From: Prevotellamassilia timonensis
GTDB lineage: Bacteria; Bacteroidota; Bacteroidia; Bacteroidales; Bacteroidaceae
Reading direction: 5' to 3'
DNA length: 42,193 bases
Assembly: GCF_900106785.1 (NCBI RefSeq)
Contig: NZ_LT629839.1
Coordinates: forward strand, 1-42,193
The position numbers and the translations under genes were made by a program. Numbering within the stretch: the first letter of the stretch is position 1; each line of letters opens with the position of its first letter. A model generated the notes under the pieces. That model was not told where the DNA came from. It searched no databases and was given only the letters and a program-made list of their open reading frames with translations. This document shows, in pieces, positions 33,403 through 42,190 of the stretch.

Positions 33403-33453
33403 TCAGTCCTTTTTAGTGATTTTATATGCAATATAGGCAAAAGCAATGGTTTG
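33403..33453 (-). CDS. Possible second tiny membrane peptide overlapping the leader
   Basis: A frame ending IAYKITKKD and stopping 2 bases before the 33-residue gene encodes a hydrophobic helix (TTVIVSCITILGIMQTIAFA). The first in-frame ATG (33453) gives only 17 residues; the full helix would need a non-standard start inside or near the ABC gene's end. Its last codons form the ribosome site of the next gene, suggesting translational coupling. It may equally be non-coding. Confidence 0.3.
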   Translation of the reverse strand, partial: QTIAFAYIAYKITKKD

Positions 33454-33485
33454 CATGATGCCTAAAATGGTAATGCACGAAACTA

Positions 33486-35321
33486 TTACAGTTGTTGCAT
33501 GTCGTTCAGCCTCTTGTAGTATCCGCCGAGTTTCAGCAGCTCCTCGTGTGTGCCGCGTTCCACGATGCGTCCTTCGTAGAGCACACATATCTCGTCAGCA
33601 TTCTTGATAGTCGACAGGCGGTGGGCAATGGCTATGGTAGTGCGTGTGCTCATCAGCCTTTCGAGCGCCTCCTGCACCAGTCGTTCGCTTTCGGTGTCGA
33701 GCGCCGAGGTAGCCTCGTCAAGAATAAGAATGTCGGGGTTCTTGAGCACGGCGCGGGCAATAGAGATGCGCTGGCGCTGTCCGCCCGACAGTTTGCAGCC
33801 GCGGTCGCCCACCTTGGTGTTGTAGCCCTGCTCGCTCTCCATTATAAAGTCGTGTGCATTGGCCACCTTGGCAGCCTCCACCACCTGCTCCATGGTGGCA
33901 TTCTCCACCCCGAAGGTAATGTTGTTGTAGAAGGTGTCGTTAAACAGAATGGCCTCCTGGTTGACATTGCCAATGAGTTGTCGCAGGTCCGACAGGGCAA
34001 GCGCCTTGACGTTGACGCCGTCGATGGTAATTTCGCCCCCCGTCACATCGTGGTAGCGTGGCAGCAGGTCGACCAGTGTCGACTTGCCCGAGCCGCTCTG
34101 GCCCACAAGGGCGATGGTTTCGCCGCGGCGCACCTTGAGGTCGACCCCTTGCAGCACGGGGGTGGTGCCGTTGTATGAGAAACTTACGTTTTTGAACACT
34201 ATTTCGTCCTTCAACCCCTCAGTGTGTACAGGCTCGGCAGCCTCCTTGATGGGATTTTCAGCATTCAGAATTTTGTTGACACGCTCAACCGAGGCCATGC
34301 CCTTGGGTATGGCATACGAAGCCTTTGAAAAGTCCTTCAAGGGCTGTATGATGCTGTAGAGTATGACCATGTAGAAGATGAACGTGGGCGCGTCGATGGG
34401 CGAGTGGTCTGAAAAGATGAGCGTGCCGCCGTACCACAGCACCAGCACAATGAGTGCCGTGCCCAAAAATTCGCTCACCGGGTGTGCCGAGGCCTGACGT
34501 ATGGCCACGCGGTTCGAGGCATCGCGAAAGTCGTTGGTTGAGCGGTCAAAGCGTGCGGTCATTTTGTGCTCGGCCGTAAAAGCCTTGATAATGCGCATGC
34601 CGCCCAGCGTCTCCTCGAGCTGTGCCATTGTTTCGCTCCACTTGTTCTGTGCGTCGAGGCTTTGGTGCTTGAGCTTGCGCCCGATGCGCCCCATGAGCCA
34701 GCCCATGAGCGGCAGCACGATGATGGTGAACAGCGTGAGCTGCCACGAGGTGTAGATGAGCACCCCAAAGTAGCAAGTGAGCAGAATGGGGTTTTTGATG
34801 AGCATGTCGAGTGAGCCGGTAATAGAGTTCTCAATCTCGTTGACATCGCCGCTCATGCGTGCAATGATGTCGCCCTTGCGCTCGTCGCTGAAAAAGGACA
34901 GTGGCAGCGACACGATTTTGTGATACACCTGGGTGCGGATGTCGCGCACAATGCCGGTGCGCAGCGGCACCATTATAGCCACCGAGGCAAAGTAGCAGCC
35001 CGTTTTGAGCAGTGTGGCCGTCACCAGAAACAAGCCAATGAGCAGCAGTGCCGTGGCGGCGCCATATTGGTCCATCAGCTCGGTGGTGTACCAATACATG
35101 TTGTTTACGGCAATGTCTTTGATGCTCATGCCGGCGGCCGACCATGGTATGAACTCGTAGCGGTTCTGGTCAATGCCAAAGAGCATTTGCAGCATGGGAA
35201 TGATGGATACGAATGAGAACACGTTCAGTATTGCCGACAGCAGGTTGAACACGAGTGAGCCAGCGAGGTAGCCCTTGTATGGTGTGACGAAGTGCCGCAT
35301 GACGCGGAAAAACTCTTTCAT
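33486..35321 (-). CDS. MsbA-like ABC exporter (fused permease and ATPase)
   Basis: A 611-residue half-transporter. About six membrane helices occupy residues 15-320. The nucleotide-binding domain has Walker A GQSGSGKST with K413, the signature LSGGQRQR, Walker B ILILDEATSALD and the H-loop in IAHRLST. The layout is that of lipid flippases of the MsbA type, although drug or peptide exporters look alike. The TAAATTTG box at 35367-35374 suggests a leader of about 40 bases. It is probably cotranscribed with the small membrane protein and the LtaS-like gene, supporting an envelope lipid substrate. Confidence 0.92.
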   Translation of the reverse strand: MKEFFRVMRHFVTPYKGYLAGSLVFNLLSAILNVFSFVSIIPMLQMLFGIDQNRYEFIPWSAAGMSIKDIAVNNMYWYTTELMDQYGAATALLLIGLFLVTATLLKTGCYFASVAIMVPLRTGIVRDIRTQVYHKIVSLPLSFFSDERKGDIIARMSGDVNEIENSITGSLDMLIKNPILLTCYFGVLIYTSWQLTLFTIIVLPLMGWLMGRIGRKLKHQSLDAQNKWSETMAQLEETLGGMRIIKAFTAEHKMTARFDRSTNDFRDASNRVAIRQASAHPVSEFLGTALIVLVLWYGGTLIFSDHSPIDAPTFIFYMVILYSIIQPLKDFSKASYAIPKGMASVERVNKILNAENPIKEAAEPVHTEGLKDEIVFKNVSFSYNGTTPVLQGVDLKVRRGETIALVGQSGSGKSTLVDLLPRYHDVTGGEITIDGVNVKALALSDLRQLIGNVNQEAILFNDTFYNNITFGVENATMEQVVEAAKVANAHDFIMESEQGYNTKVGDRGCKLSGGQRQRISIARAVLKNPDILILDEATSALDTESERLVQEALERLMSTRTTIAIAHRLSTIKNADEICVLYEGRIVERGTHEELLKLGGYYKRLNDMQQL

Positions 35322-35366
35322 GCGCTGAGTATGTGTGTGATTGAGCGTTATAATGGATATTGCGGC

Positions 35367-35374
35367 AAATTTAC
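35367..35374 (-). promoter_or_regulatory. -7 box of the ABC exporter operon
   Basis: Minus-strand TAAATTTG, an exact TANNTTTG match. TTAG, 20 bases upstream, is a one-mismatch -33 box. Confidence 0.55.
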
Positions 35375-35432
35375 GAAATAATGTGCGAATGTGCTAATGT
35401 GTAAACGGTAAAACGTCAATATGCTAACGGCC

Positions 35433-35546
35433 TCAAGCACTAAACGCAAGCGCCAAACGCAAGCACTAAACGCTACCACCAAACGCAAGCACTAAACGCT
35501 ACCACCAAACGCTACCACTAAACACAAGTACTAAACGCAAGCACAC
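35433..35546. repeat. AAACGCAAGCACT satellite
   Basis: About nine tandem units of 12-14 bases alternate between AAACGCAAGCACT and AAACGCTACCACC. The inverted words (AGTGCTTGCGTTT, GGTGCTTGCGTTT) stand on the far side of the following palindrome element (35697-35735), making the whole stretch one large symmetric block. Confidence 0.8.
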
Positions 35547-35704
35547 AACGCAAGCACTAATGGGGGCGACGCGTCCCGCGTCGGGCATCAAGGCAAAGGC
35601 TCACAGGCAGTCATGTAATTAGTGCTGTCTGTGAGCCTTTTTTGTGTATGAACATTGCATTTTTCCCGACGCGGGACGCGTCGCCCCCATTAGAGCTTGC
35701 GTTT
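35547..35704. repeat. GC-palindrome element, copy 6 (type B)
   Basis: Outer arms as in other copies with C-G at the variable pair. The centre has the hairpin AAAGGCTCACAG ... CTGTGAGCCTTT with a T6 run on the plus strand, matching copy 4 except for changes in the loop and stem. It lies 40 bases beyond the mutS stop and may end transcription. Confidence 0.85.
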
Positions 35705-35744
35705 AGTGCTTGCGTTTGGTGCTTGCGTTTGGTGCAGCGTGTTG

Positions 35745-38357
35745 TCACCCCTTCAGTATGCGTTTGATGTCGTTCAGCTTGTTGAGTGCTTCGAGCGGTG
35801 TGAGGTTGTTGACGTCGAGGCCTAACAGTTCGTCGCGTATTTGGCCCAGCACGGGGTCGTCGAGTTGGAAAAAGCTGAGCTGCATGCCCTCCTGCTGCTG
35901 TGTGCGGCTTTCGGCCTTTGGTACCTTTGAGCCAGCCTTGGCTCCGGCCTCCTCAAGGTCGGCAAGTATCTGTGTGGCGCGGTTGACGATGCTCTGCGGC
36001 ATGCCCGCCAGGCGTGCCACGTGTATGCCGAAGGAGTGTTCCGAACCGCCGCGTTGCAACTTGCGCAGAAACACCACGCGGCCGTTAACCTCGCGCACCG
36101 ACACGTTCCAGTTTTTGATGCGTGGAAACAGGCGTTCCATTTCGTTAAGCTCGTGGTAGTGGGTGGCAAAGAGCGTGCGTGCGTGCGCCTTGGCGTTTTC
36201 GTGAATGTACTCTACTATGGCCCACGCTATGGATATGCCGTCGTAGGTAGATGTGCCGCGTCCCAGCTCGTCGAACAGCACAAGCGAGCGCTCCGTCAGG
36301 TTGTTCATGATGTTGGCAGCCTCGCTCATTTCGACCATGAAGGTGCTCTCGCCCACCGATATGTTGTCGCTTGCACCCACACGCGTGAATATCTTGTCCA
36401 CCAATCCGATGTGTGCCGATGCGGCGGGCACAAATGAGCCGGTCTGTGCCATGAGGGTGATGAGGGCCGTTTGGCGCAGCAGGGCGCTTTTACCCGCCAT
36501 GTTGGGACCGGTAACGATGATTATTTGCTGGCCCTTGGTGTCGAGCTCTACACTGTTCGACACATACTCCTCGCCCGGCGGCATGAGCGTTTCGATTACG
36601 GGGTGGCGCCCCTCGTGTATGTCGATGACGAGGCTGTCGTCAACCACGGGTCGCACGTAGTGGCGCTCGCGTGCCACGGCGGCCAGACTCTGCAGGCAGT
36701 CGAGGTGGCTCAGGGCGGCGGCAGTGTGCTGCAGTGGGGTGATGTATTGCGACACCTCGGCCACGAGGTCGGCATAGAGGCGTGCCTCGAGGTCGAGAAT
36801 GCGGTCCTCGGCACCCAATATTTTGTCTTCAAGTTCCTTCAGCTCCTGTGTGATGTAGCGTTCGGCCTGAGCCAGAGTTTGCTTGCGCACCCACTCTTGT
36901 GGCACTTTGTCCTTGTAGGTGTTGCGCACCTCGATGTAGTAGCCAAACACGTTGTTGAAGCCAATCTTGAGGCTCGGTATGCCGGTGGCGTCGCTCTCGC
37001 GCTGCTGTATTTGCAGCAGGAACTCCTTGCTCGATGTTTGTATGTGGCGCAGTTCGTCCAGCTCGGCACTCACGCCGGCAGCTATCACGCCGCCCTTGTT
37101 GACGAGCACCGGCGGGTCGGGGCACAGCGTGGCCTTGATGTGGTCGCGCAGTGGGGCCAGGGGGTTGAGCTGGCTGCCCACCTGTGCTATGGCCTGGCAG
37201 CCGTCGGCGTGGTCGCAGGCATACTTGAGCGTGGCGGTGCTTTCGAGTGCGCAGCGCAGTTGCTGCAGTTCACGCGGATTGGCGCGCGCCACTGCCACCT
37301 TGCTCACTATGCGCTCCATGTCGCCTATTTTGGGCAGTTCCATCTCGCAGAGCTCGCGAAAGTCGGGGTGCTTGAAGAAGTGCTCCACACCGTCCTGCCG
37401 CGCCACGATGGCCTGCACCGAGCGCAGTGGGAACACCAGCCAGCGGCGCAGCATGCGGGCACCCATGGGGGTGAGGGTGCGGTCGATAACGGCGAGCAGC
37501 GGTGTGCCGCCTTCGGCCATGGGGGCTACCAGCTCGAGGTTGCGTGTGGTAAAGCGGTCGAGCCTTACGTAGCCGTCCTCCTCGATACGGCGCAGGGTGG
37601 TGATGTGCGAAGTGTGCTTGTGTTGGGTTATTTCGAGGTAACACATGATGGCGCCGGCGGCCACCACGCCGTCCTTCAGGTGGTCTACCCCAAAGCCCTT
37701 GAGGTTGCGCACCTGGAAGTGGCGCGTGAGTTTTTCGTTAGCTGTTTGTGTGGTGAAGGCCCAGTCGTCGAGGTCGAACACAAAGTACTTTTGACCGTAC
37801 AACCCCTTGAAGCGCCCTTTCAACCCGTGCTGCACGAGCACCTCTTTCGGTGCAAAGCCAGCCAGCAGTTTGTCAATGTACTCGGTGGTGCCTTCGGCCA
37901 CGAGGAACTCGCCCGTCGATATGTCGAGCAGCGATATGCCTACGGCCTGTGCGCCAAAGTGTACGGCAGCCAGAAAGTTGTTCTCGCGGGCGTTGAGCAC
38001 ATTGTCGGCCATGGCCACACCGGGTGTTACAAGCTCGGTAATGCCGCGTTTGACAAGCTTTTTGGCCAGTTTGGGGTCCTCAAGCTGGTCGCAGATGGCC
38101 ACGCGGTAGCCTGCACGTATGAGCCTGGGCAGGTAAGTGTCGAGTGCGTGGTAGGGAAAGCCAGCCATCTCGGTGCTTGCCGCCTGCCCCTTGTTGTTGC
38201 GGCGTGTCAGGGTGATGCCCAGCACCTTCGAAGCGGTTTGGGCATCGTTGTCGTAGGTTTCGTAAAAGTCGCCGCAGCGGAATAGCAGTATGGCGTCGGG
38301 GTTTTTGGCCTTCAGTTCATAGAACTGCTTCATCATCGGTGTAAGAGTCTCAGCCAT
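35745..38357 (-). CDS. mutS: DNA mismatch repair protein MutS
   Basis: An 870-residue protein, full length for MutS. The mismatch-reading motif F31-Y-E33 lies in CGDFYETYD. The ATPase domain has Walker A GPNMAGKS (617-624, K623), a Walker B segment in [16 protein letters not shown] and the HYHELNEME segment. It recognises base mismatches and small loops and recruits MutL. No mutL gene is in the window. It may be monocistronic: the next gene downstream is 424 bases away beyond the palindrome block. Confidence 0.97.
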   Translation of the reverse strand: MAETLTPMMKQFYELKAKNPDAILLFRCGDFYETYDNDAQTASKVLGITLTRRNNKGQAASTEMAGFPYHALDTYLPRLIRAGYRVAICDQLEDPKLAKKLVKRGITELVTPGVAMADNVLNARENNFLAAVHFGAQAVGISLLDISTGEFLVAEGTTEYIDKLLAGFAPKEVLVQHGLKGRFKGLYGQKYFVFDLDDWAFTTQTANEKLTRHFQVRNLKGFGVDHLKDGVVAAGAIMCYLEITQHKHTSHITTLRRIEEDGYVRLDRFTTRNLELVAPMAEGGTPLLAVIDRTLTPMGARMLRRWLVFPLRSVQAIVARQDGVEHFFKHPDFRELCEMELPKIGDMERIVSKVAVARANPRELQQLRCALESTATLKYACDHADGCQAIAQVGSQLNPLAPLRDHIKATLCPDPPVLVNKGGVIAAGVSAELDELRHIQTSSKEFLLQIQQRESDATGIPSLKIGFNNVFGYYIEVRNTYKDKVPQEWVRKQTLAQAERYITQELKELEDKILGAEDRILDLEARLYADLVAEVSQYITPLQHTAAALSHLDCLQSLAAVARERHYVRPVVDDSLVIDIHEGRHPVIETLMPPGEEYVSNSVELDTKGQQIIIVTGPNMAGKSALLRQTALITLMAQTGSFVPAASAHIGLVDKIFTRVGASDNISVGESTFMVEMSEAANIMNNLTERSLVLFDELGRGTSTYDGISIAWAIVEYIHENAKAHARTLFATHYHELNEMERLFPRIKNWNVSVREVNGRVVFLRKLQRGGSEHSFGIHVARLAGMPQSIVNRATQILADLEEAGAKAGSKVPKAESRTQQQEGMQLSFFQLDDPVLGQIRDELLGLDVNNLTPLEALNKLNDIKRILKG

Positions 38358-38400
38358 GGGGTAGGGGTATGTGCAGGGGGGAATATTTGATGTGTGTATA

Positions 38401-38515
38401 TATATGTGTAAATGCGCAAATGTGCAAATGCAGAGCGGCCTGGCGTGCTGACAATATAAGGTATATATTATCGGCCTGTCGGCACATCTTTACATTTGCA
38501 CATCTGCATTGCGGC
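38401..38515. repeat. TTTGCACAT-word inverted block
   Basis: ATGCGCAAATGTGCAAATGC on the left is answered by ACATTTGCACATCTGCATTG on the right, with GGCC words inside. The same words occur at 121-185. It lies upstream of mutS. Confidence 0.5.
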
Positions 38516-38522
38516 GGACCGC

Positions 38523-38711
38523 TTTAGGGTGGTTCTAATAATTCTGAAATAGGGATTTGTGCGCTATCGGAAGTGTATTTTTGAAAGTATGTAAGGGAGC
38601 ATAGCGGGCTATGTGAGCGAACATACTTTCAAAAAGGCACTTTCGAGAGCGTGCAAATCACATTTCAGAATAGCAGAACTCTAAAAACAGAATTTTTAGA
38701 ACCACCCTTTA
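38523..38711. mobile_element. MITE-like element with GGGTGGTTCTA ends and TTTA duplication
   Basis: Element 38527-38707 (181 bp) has inverted ends GGGTGGTTCTA/TAGAACCACCC, with stem continuation through TTCTGAAAT, GGATTTG, AAGTG and TTTTTGAAAGTATGT. TTTA directly flanks both sides (38523-38526, 38708-38711). No gene inside. It sits 5 bases from the tRNA-Arg 3' end. Confidence 0.8.
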
Positions 38712-38716
38712 CACAG

Positions 38717-38788
38717 TACCCCCGCTGAGAATCGAACTCAGATCACTGCTTTAGGAGAGCGGTGTTCTATCCATTGAACTACGGGGGC
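38717..38788 (-). tRNA. tRNA-Arg (CCT)
   Basis: Minus strand: acceptor GCCCCCG with CGGGGGT (G-U at 1-72), D-arm GTTC/GAAC, anticodon loop CTCCTAA with anticodon CCT, T-arm CTGAG/CTCAG around TTCGATT; 72 nt, no encoded CCA. The anticodon stem CCGCT/AGCAG contains a C-A mismatch at 28-42, which is unusual. Confidence 0.92.
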
Positions 38789-38805
38789 TCGTGGTTTTGG
38801 TAGGG

Positions 38806-38813
38806 CAAAAGTA
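38806..38813 (-). promoter_or_regulatory. -7 box of tRNA-Arg
   Basis: Minus-strand TACTTTTG, an exact TANNTTTG match, 18 bases before the tRNA 5' end. Confidence 0.6.
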
Positions 38814-38919
38814 GCAATTTTTTGTCGAATGCGCGTTACAGTCCCCGCAAAACGCCGCAAAAGTGTGCCGAATGTTGCATATTAGGCGGCCAAGTGTGCA
38901 ATATTTGCCGCTTTATTTG

Positions 38920-38927
38920 TAGTTTTG
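38920..38927 (+). promoter_or_regulatory. -7 box of ptb-buk
   Basis: TAGTTTTG matches TANNTTTG, 53 bases before the chosen ptb start. The nearest TTTG upstream is only 12 bases away, so the -33 box is unclear. Confidence 0.5.
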
Positions 38928-38980
38928 CGCTTAGCAAACACTATACCGATGCCCAGCATCGTGTTAATACCTACTTACCA

Positions 38981-39892
38981 ATGCAACCTATCCGAACTTT
39001 TGATGACATGACAGCCCACCTGGCCGGTTTGCGCCGCGTGTGCCGTTTGGCTGTGGTGTGCGGCAGCGATGCCTCCACGGCCGGTGCCGTGATGCGTGCG
39101 GTTGAGGCCGGATTTGTCGAGGCCCTGTTTGTGGGCGATTGTGCGGCAGTCAGGCAGCAGCCTTGCGTCAGTGCATGGTCGGGCGGCCGTGTGAGCTACA
39201 TCGAGGCCGGCTCGCAGATAGAGGCCGCCGAGCTGGCTGTGACCATGGTGCGCCAGGGCCAGGCCGACCTGTTGATGAAGGGACTGCTGCACACCGACAC
39301 ACTGCTGCGCGCCGTGCTCAACAAGGAGTGGGGCATACTGCCGCGTGGCGAGGTGCTCACCCACATAGCCGTGGCGCAAATACCAAGCTATCACAAACTG
39401 CTGTTTTTCAGCGACGCCGCCGTCATACCTTATCCCACCCAGGCGCAGCGCATGGCCCAAGTGGGCTACATGGCGCAGATGCTCCACGCCTTTGGCATAG
39501 ACGAGCCGCGCATAGCTCTGGTGCACTGTGCCGAGACGGTGAGCGACAAGTTTCCGCACACCATGGGCTATGGCGACATTTGCAGCCGTGCCGCCCGTGG
39601 CGAGTGGGGGCGTGTGATAGTTGACGGTCCGCTCGACCTGCGCACCGCATGCGACCCTGTGGCCCTTGCCGTAAAGGGCATAACCTCGCCCGTGGGTGGT
39701 GAGGCCGATGCCGTGATATTGCCCGACATCGAGGCAGGCAACCTGATGTACAAGGCCCTGCCATTGTTTGCCTCGGCCCGGGTGGCCGGCACATTGCAGG
39801 GCACCACGGCCCCTGTGGTGCTGCCCTCGCGCGGCGACTCGCTCGAGGCAAAATACCACAGTCTTGCCCTTGCCGCCATGAGCCTTAATTAG
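38981..39892 (+). CDS. ptb: Phosphate butyryltransferase (phosphotransacylase family)
   Basis: A 303-residue enzyme exchanging the CoA of butyryl-CoA (or a related acyl-CoA) for phosphate. Signature segments are YPTQAQRMAQVGYMAQML, DGPLDLRTACDPVALAVKGI, SPVGGEADAVILPDIEAGN and the closing DSLEAKYHSL. The open frame reaches upstream to 38822, but ATG 38981 follows the -7 box and gives a normal family length. The butyrate kinase gene follows after 49 bases, which separates this enzyme from phosphate acetyltransferases. Branched-chain acyl-CoAs are possible substrates. Confidence 0.9.
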   Translation: MQPIRTFDDMTAHLAGLRRVCRLAVVCGSDASTAGAVMRAVEAGFVEALFVGDCAAVRQQPCVSAWSGGRVSYIEAGSQIEAAELAVTMVRQGQADLLMKGLLHTDTLLRAVLNKEWGILPRGEVLTHIAVAQIPSYHKLLFFSDAAVIPYPTQAQRMAQVGYMAQMLHAFGIDEPRIALVHCAETVSDKFPHTMGYGDICSRAARGEWGRVIVDGPLDLRTACDPVALAVKGITSPVGGEADAVILPDIEAGNLMYKALPLFASARVAGTLQGTTAPVVLPSRGDSLEAKYHSLALAAMSLN

Positions 39893-39941
39893 CACATTGA
39901 CAACTGCCGCCCCCCCCCCACACACACCTCCTTTCAACCCC

Positions 39942-41015
39942 ATGCCTCCATACCATATACTTGTAATCAACCCCGGCTCCACCTCCACCAAGGTGGCCGT
40001 CTATGAAGACGAGCGCCCCCTCTGCGTGAGCACCATACGCCACACCCCCGACGAGCTGGCTGCCTACACCCAAATAATTGACCAGCACGACTTCCGCCGC
40101 CAACTCGTGACCGACTGGCTGGCGCAGAACAACATACCTTTGCGCTTCGACGCCATTATAGGTCGGGGCGGACTGATAAAGCCCATTCCCGGCGGCGTGT
40201 ACCGCGTCAACCGCAAAATGTGCTTTGAAACCTACTATGCCCTGCGCAAGCACGCCTGTAACCTGGGCTGCATACTGGCCTATGAACTGGCCAAGGAGCA
40301 GGGTGGCGGGTGCCAGGCTTACATAGCCGACCCCGTGACGGTGGACGAACTCGTGCCCGAGGCCCGGGTGAGCGGTTCGCCTCTCATGCCGCGTCTGGCC
40401 ATTTGGCATGCGCTCAACCAGCGCGCCATTGCCCGCCGCTATGCGCGTCAGGTGGGTTGCAGCTACAACGACCTCAACCTCATTGTCTGCCATCTGGGTG
40501 GAGGCATATCCGTGGCGGCGCATGAGCACGGGCGCGCCATCGATGCCAACAATGCCCTCGACGGCGAGGGGCCGCTCTCGCCCGAAAGAGCCGGCACACT
40601 GCCCGCTGCCGACCTCATACACCTGTGCTACAGCGGGCGCTACACCGAGGAGCAACTCAAAAAGCGTGTGGCCGGACAGGCCGGACTGATGGCGCACCTC
40701 GGCACAACCGACATATTGCAAATAATGCAGATGATAGAGCAGGGCAACGAGCGTGCACGCTTGCTCATCAACGCCATGATATTCCACACCGCCAAGCAGA
40801 TTGCTGCCGAGGGTGCCGTGCTCTGCGGCCGGGTAGACGCCATTCTGCTCACTGGCGGCATGGCCCATTCGACCTACATCACCGAGGGCATCAAGCAGCG
40901 CGTAAGCTATCTGGCACCGGTGCACGTGTTTCCGGGTGAGGACGAGATGGAGGCCCTTGCGCTCAATGCGCTGGCTGTGTTGCGCGGCGAGTGTCAGGCC
41001 AAGGAGTATGAGTGA
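39942..41015 (+). CDS. buk: Butyrate kinase
   Basis: A 357-residue ASKHA-fold acid kinase that makes ATP from butyryl-phosphate. VINPGSTSTKVAVYED at the N terminus is the phosphate-1 motif; IGRGGLIKPIPGGVY, VCHLGGGISVAAHEHGRAID and LTGGMAHS are butyrate-kinase signatures. The start at 39942 (MPPYHIL) is preferred over an upstream TTG frame that adds a Pro-rich stretch. With ptb it forms the final two steps of butyrate or branched short-chain acid production; no upstream butyryl-CoA synthesis genes are in the window. Confidence 0.93.
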   Translation: MPPYHILVINPGSTSTKVAVYEDERPLCVSTIRHTPDELAAYTQIIDQHDFRRQLVTDWLAQNNIPLRFDAIIGRGGLIKPIPGGVYRVNRKMCFETYYALRKHACNLGCILAYELAKEQGGGCQAYIADPVTVDELVPEARVSGSPLMPRLAIWHALNQRAIARRYARQVGCSYNDLNLIVCHLGGGISVAAHEHGRAIDANNALDGEGPLSPERAGTLPAADLIHLCYSGRYTEEQLKKRVAGQAGLMAHLGTTDILQIMQMIEQGNERARLLINAMIFHTAKQIAAEGAVLCGRVDAILLTGGMAHSTYITEGIKQRVSYLAPVHVFPGEDEMEALALNALAVLRGECQAKEYE

Positions 41016-41162
41016 GAGGGCAGCGAGTGGGCACGACAGTGTGCACACGTACGCTACAGTTTGCAAAAAGTTTGACAACCGCCGGCGATTTGTGTCAAGG
41101 CGGAGCACGCTATGTCGGCAAAATTGCCTAAGTTTGTGCACACTTAATATACCTATATATAA

Positions 41163-42190
41163 ACCCGTTGGCGGAATTAATTTAAGTTGATAAATATGAG
41201 TAAAAAGTTGCACATATCGCTGATTTTTAGTAACTTAGTGGTGTTCAAAACATTAAGTCCAAACCATCGTATGTACAACCTTTATACAAAATTCGTCAAA
41301 ATACTCGAGATATGCAAGCAATTCTCTGAAAATCTCGTCAATGAATCGGGTAATGTTCCACGTCGTGGTCCTGTTCCCAAGTTTTCGGATTTGGAAGTGG
41401 TGGCGCTATCCTTGACGGCAGAGACCGAGAGCATTGATAGTGAGAAGTGGTTGTTCGACTATAAATTGCAAGAGTACAAGGACAACATTCCTAATCTCAT
41501 ATCAAGGAGACAGTTCAATGACCGCAGGAAGAAAACGGCAGGCCTGTGTGAGGAACTGCGCAAGCGGATTGCCATGGAAATGGATGGCGGAGAGGAACAA
41601 TTCTTTGTTGACTCCAAGCCGATAGAGGTCTGTAGGGTTGCAAGAGGAAAACGTTGCAAGATGGGACGTACCGGCAATTTCTCGCAAGCTCCCGACTTCG
41701 GCTTCTGTGCTTCGCAGAACACGTATTATTTTGGTTATAAGTTACACGCTCTCTGTGGGTTAAGTGGAGTTATCCATTCCTATGATCTGTCAAAGGCAAG
41801 TGTGGCGGACCTCCATTATATGAAGGATGTAAAACATACTTATCACGACTGTAGCATCTATGGTGACAAAGGGTATATTGGAGCTGACGTACAGCTTGAC
41901 TTGTTCGAAACCGCACACATAAGACTGGAGTGTCCGTATCGGCTCAACCAAAAGGATTGGAAACCGACATTCATTCCGTTTGCAAAGGCAAGAAAGAGGA
42001 TTGAGACAATATTCTCACAACTTACAGACCAGTTCTTGGTCATCAGGAACTATGCGAAAATAACGAATGGTTTGTTTGCCAGGATCATTGGCAAAATTAG
42101 TGCACTTACCATTCTGCAATACGTAAACTTCATTAACGACAAGCCCATTGGCAGAATTAAGTATGCACTAAATTAATTCCGCCAACAGGT
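41163..42190 (+). mobile_element. IS982-family insertion sequence, apparently complete
   Basis: The ends ACCCGTTGGCGGAATTAATT (from 41163) and, inverted at the right, ACCTGTTGGCGGAATTAATT (from 42190 leftwards) form 22-bp terminal repeats with one mismatch. Length is 1028 bp, normal for IS982. The right flank visible is only ATA; the left flank ends ATATATAA, which is compatible with a target duplication that cannot be verified because the window ends. Confidence 0.88.
41196..42176 (+). CDS. IS982-family transposase
   Basis: About 326 residues from ATG 41196 (302 if the ATG at 41271, MYNLYTKF, is used; the latter is closer to the family's usual length). A DDE catalytic triad is readable as D139 in FFVDSKPIE, D224 in IYGDKGYIG and E270 in KRIETIFSQL (numbering from 41196). 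The frame is intact, so the element may be active. The protein resembles transposases of Porphyromonas and Prevotella IS982 elements (from memory). Its C-terminal codons overlap internal copies of the terminal word TTGGCARAATTA. Confidence 0.92.
   Translation: MSKKLHISLIFSNLVVFKTLSPNHRMYNLYTKFVKILEICKQFSENLVNESGNVPRRGPVPKFSDLEVVALSLTAETESIDSEKWLFDYKLQEYKDNIPNLISRRQFNDRRKKTAGLCEELRKRIAMEMDGGEEQFFVDSKPIEVCRVARGKRCKMGRTGNFSQAPDFGFCASQNTYYFGYKLHALCGLSGVIHSYDLSKASVADLHYMKDVKHTYHDCSIYGDKGYIGADVQLDLFETAHIRLECPYRLNQKDWKPTFIPFAKARKRIETIFSQLTDQFLVIRNYAKITNGLFARIIGKISALTILQYVNFINDKPIGRIKYALN

Noticed and set aside
35433-35546. CRISPR array
   Set aside because: Units are 12-14 bases, contiguous, without unique spacers, and no cas gene is present.
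36471-38285. A 604-codon plus-strand frame opposite mutS
   Set aside because: Antisense shadow of a highly conserved housekeeping gene with no recognisable protein features.
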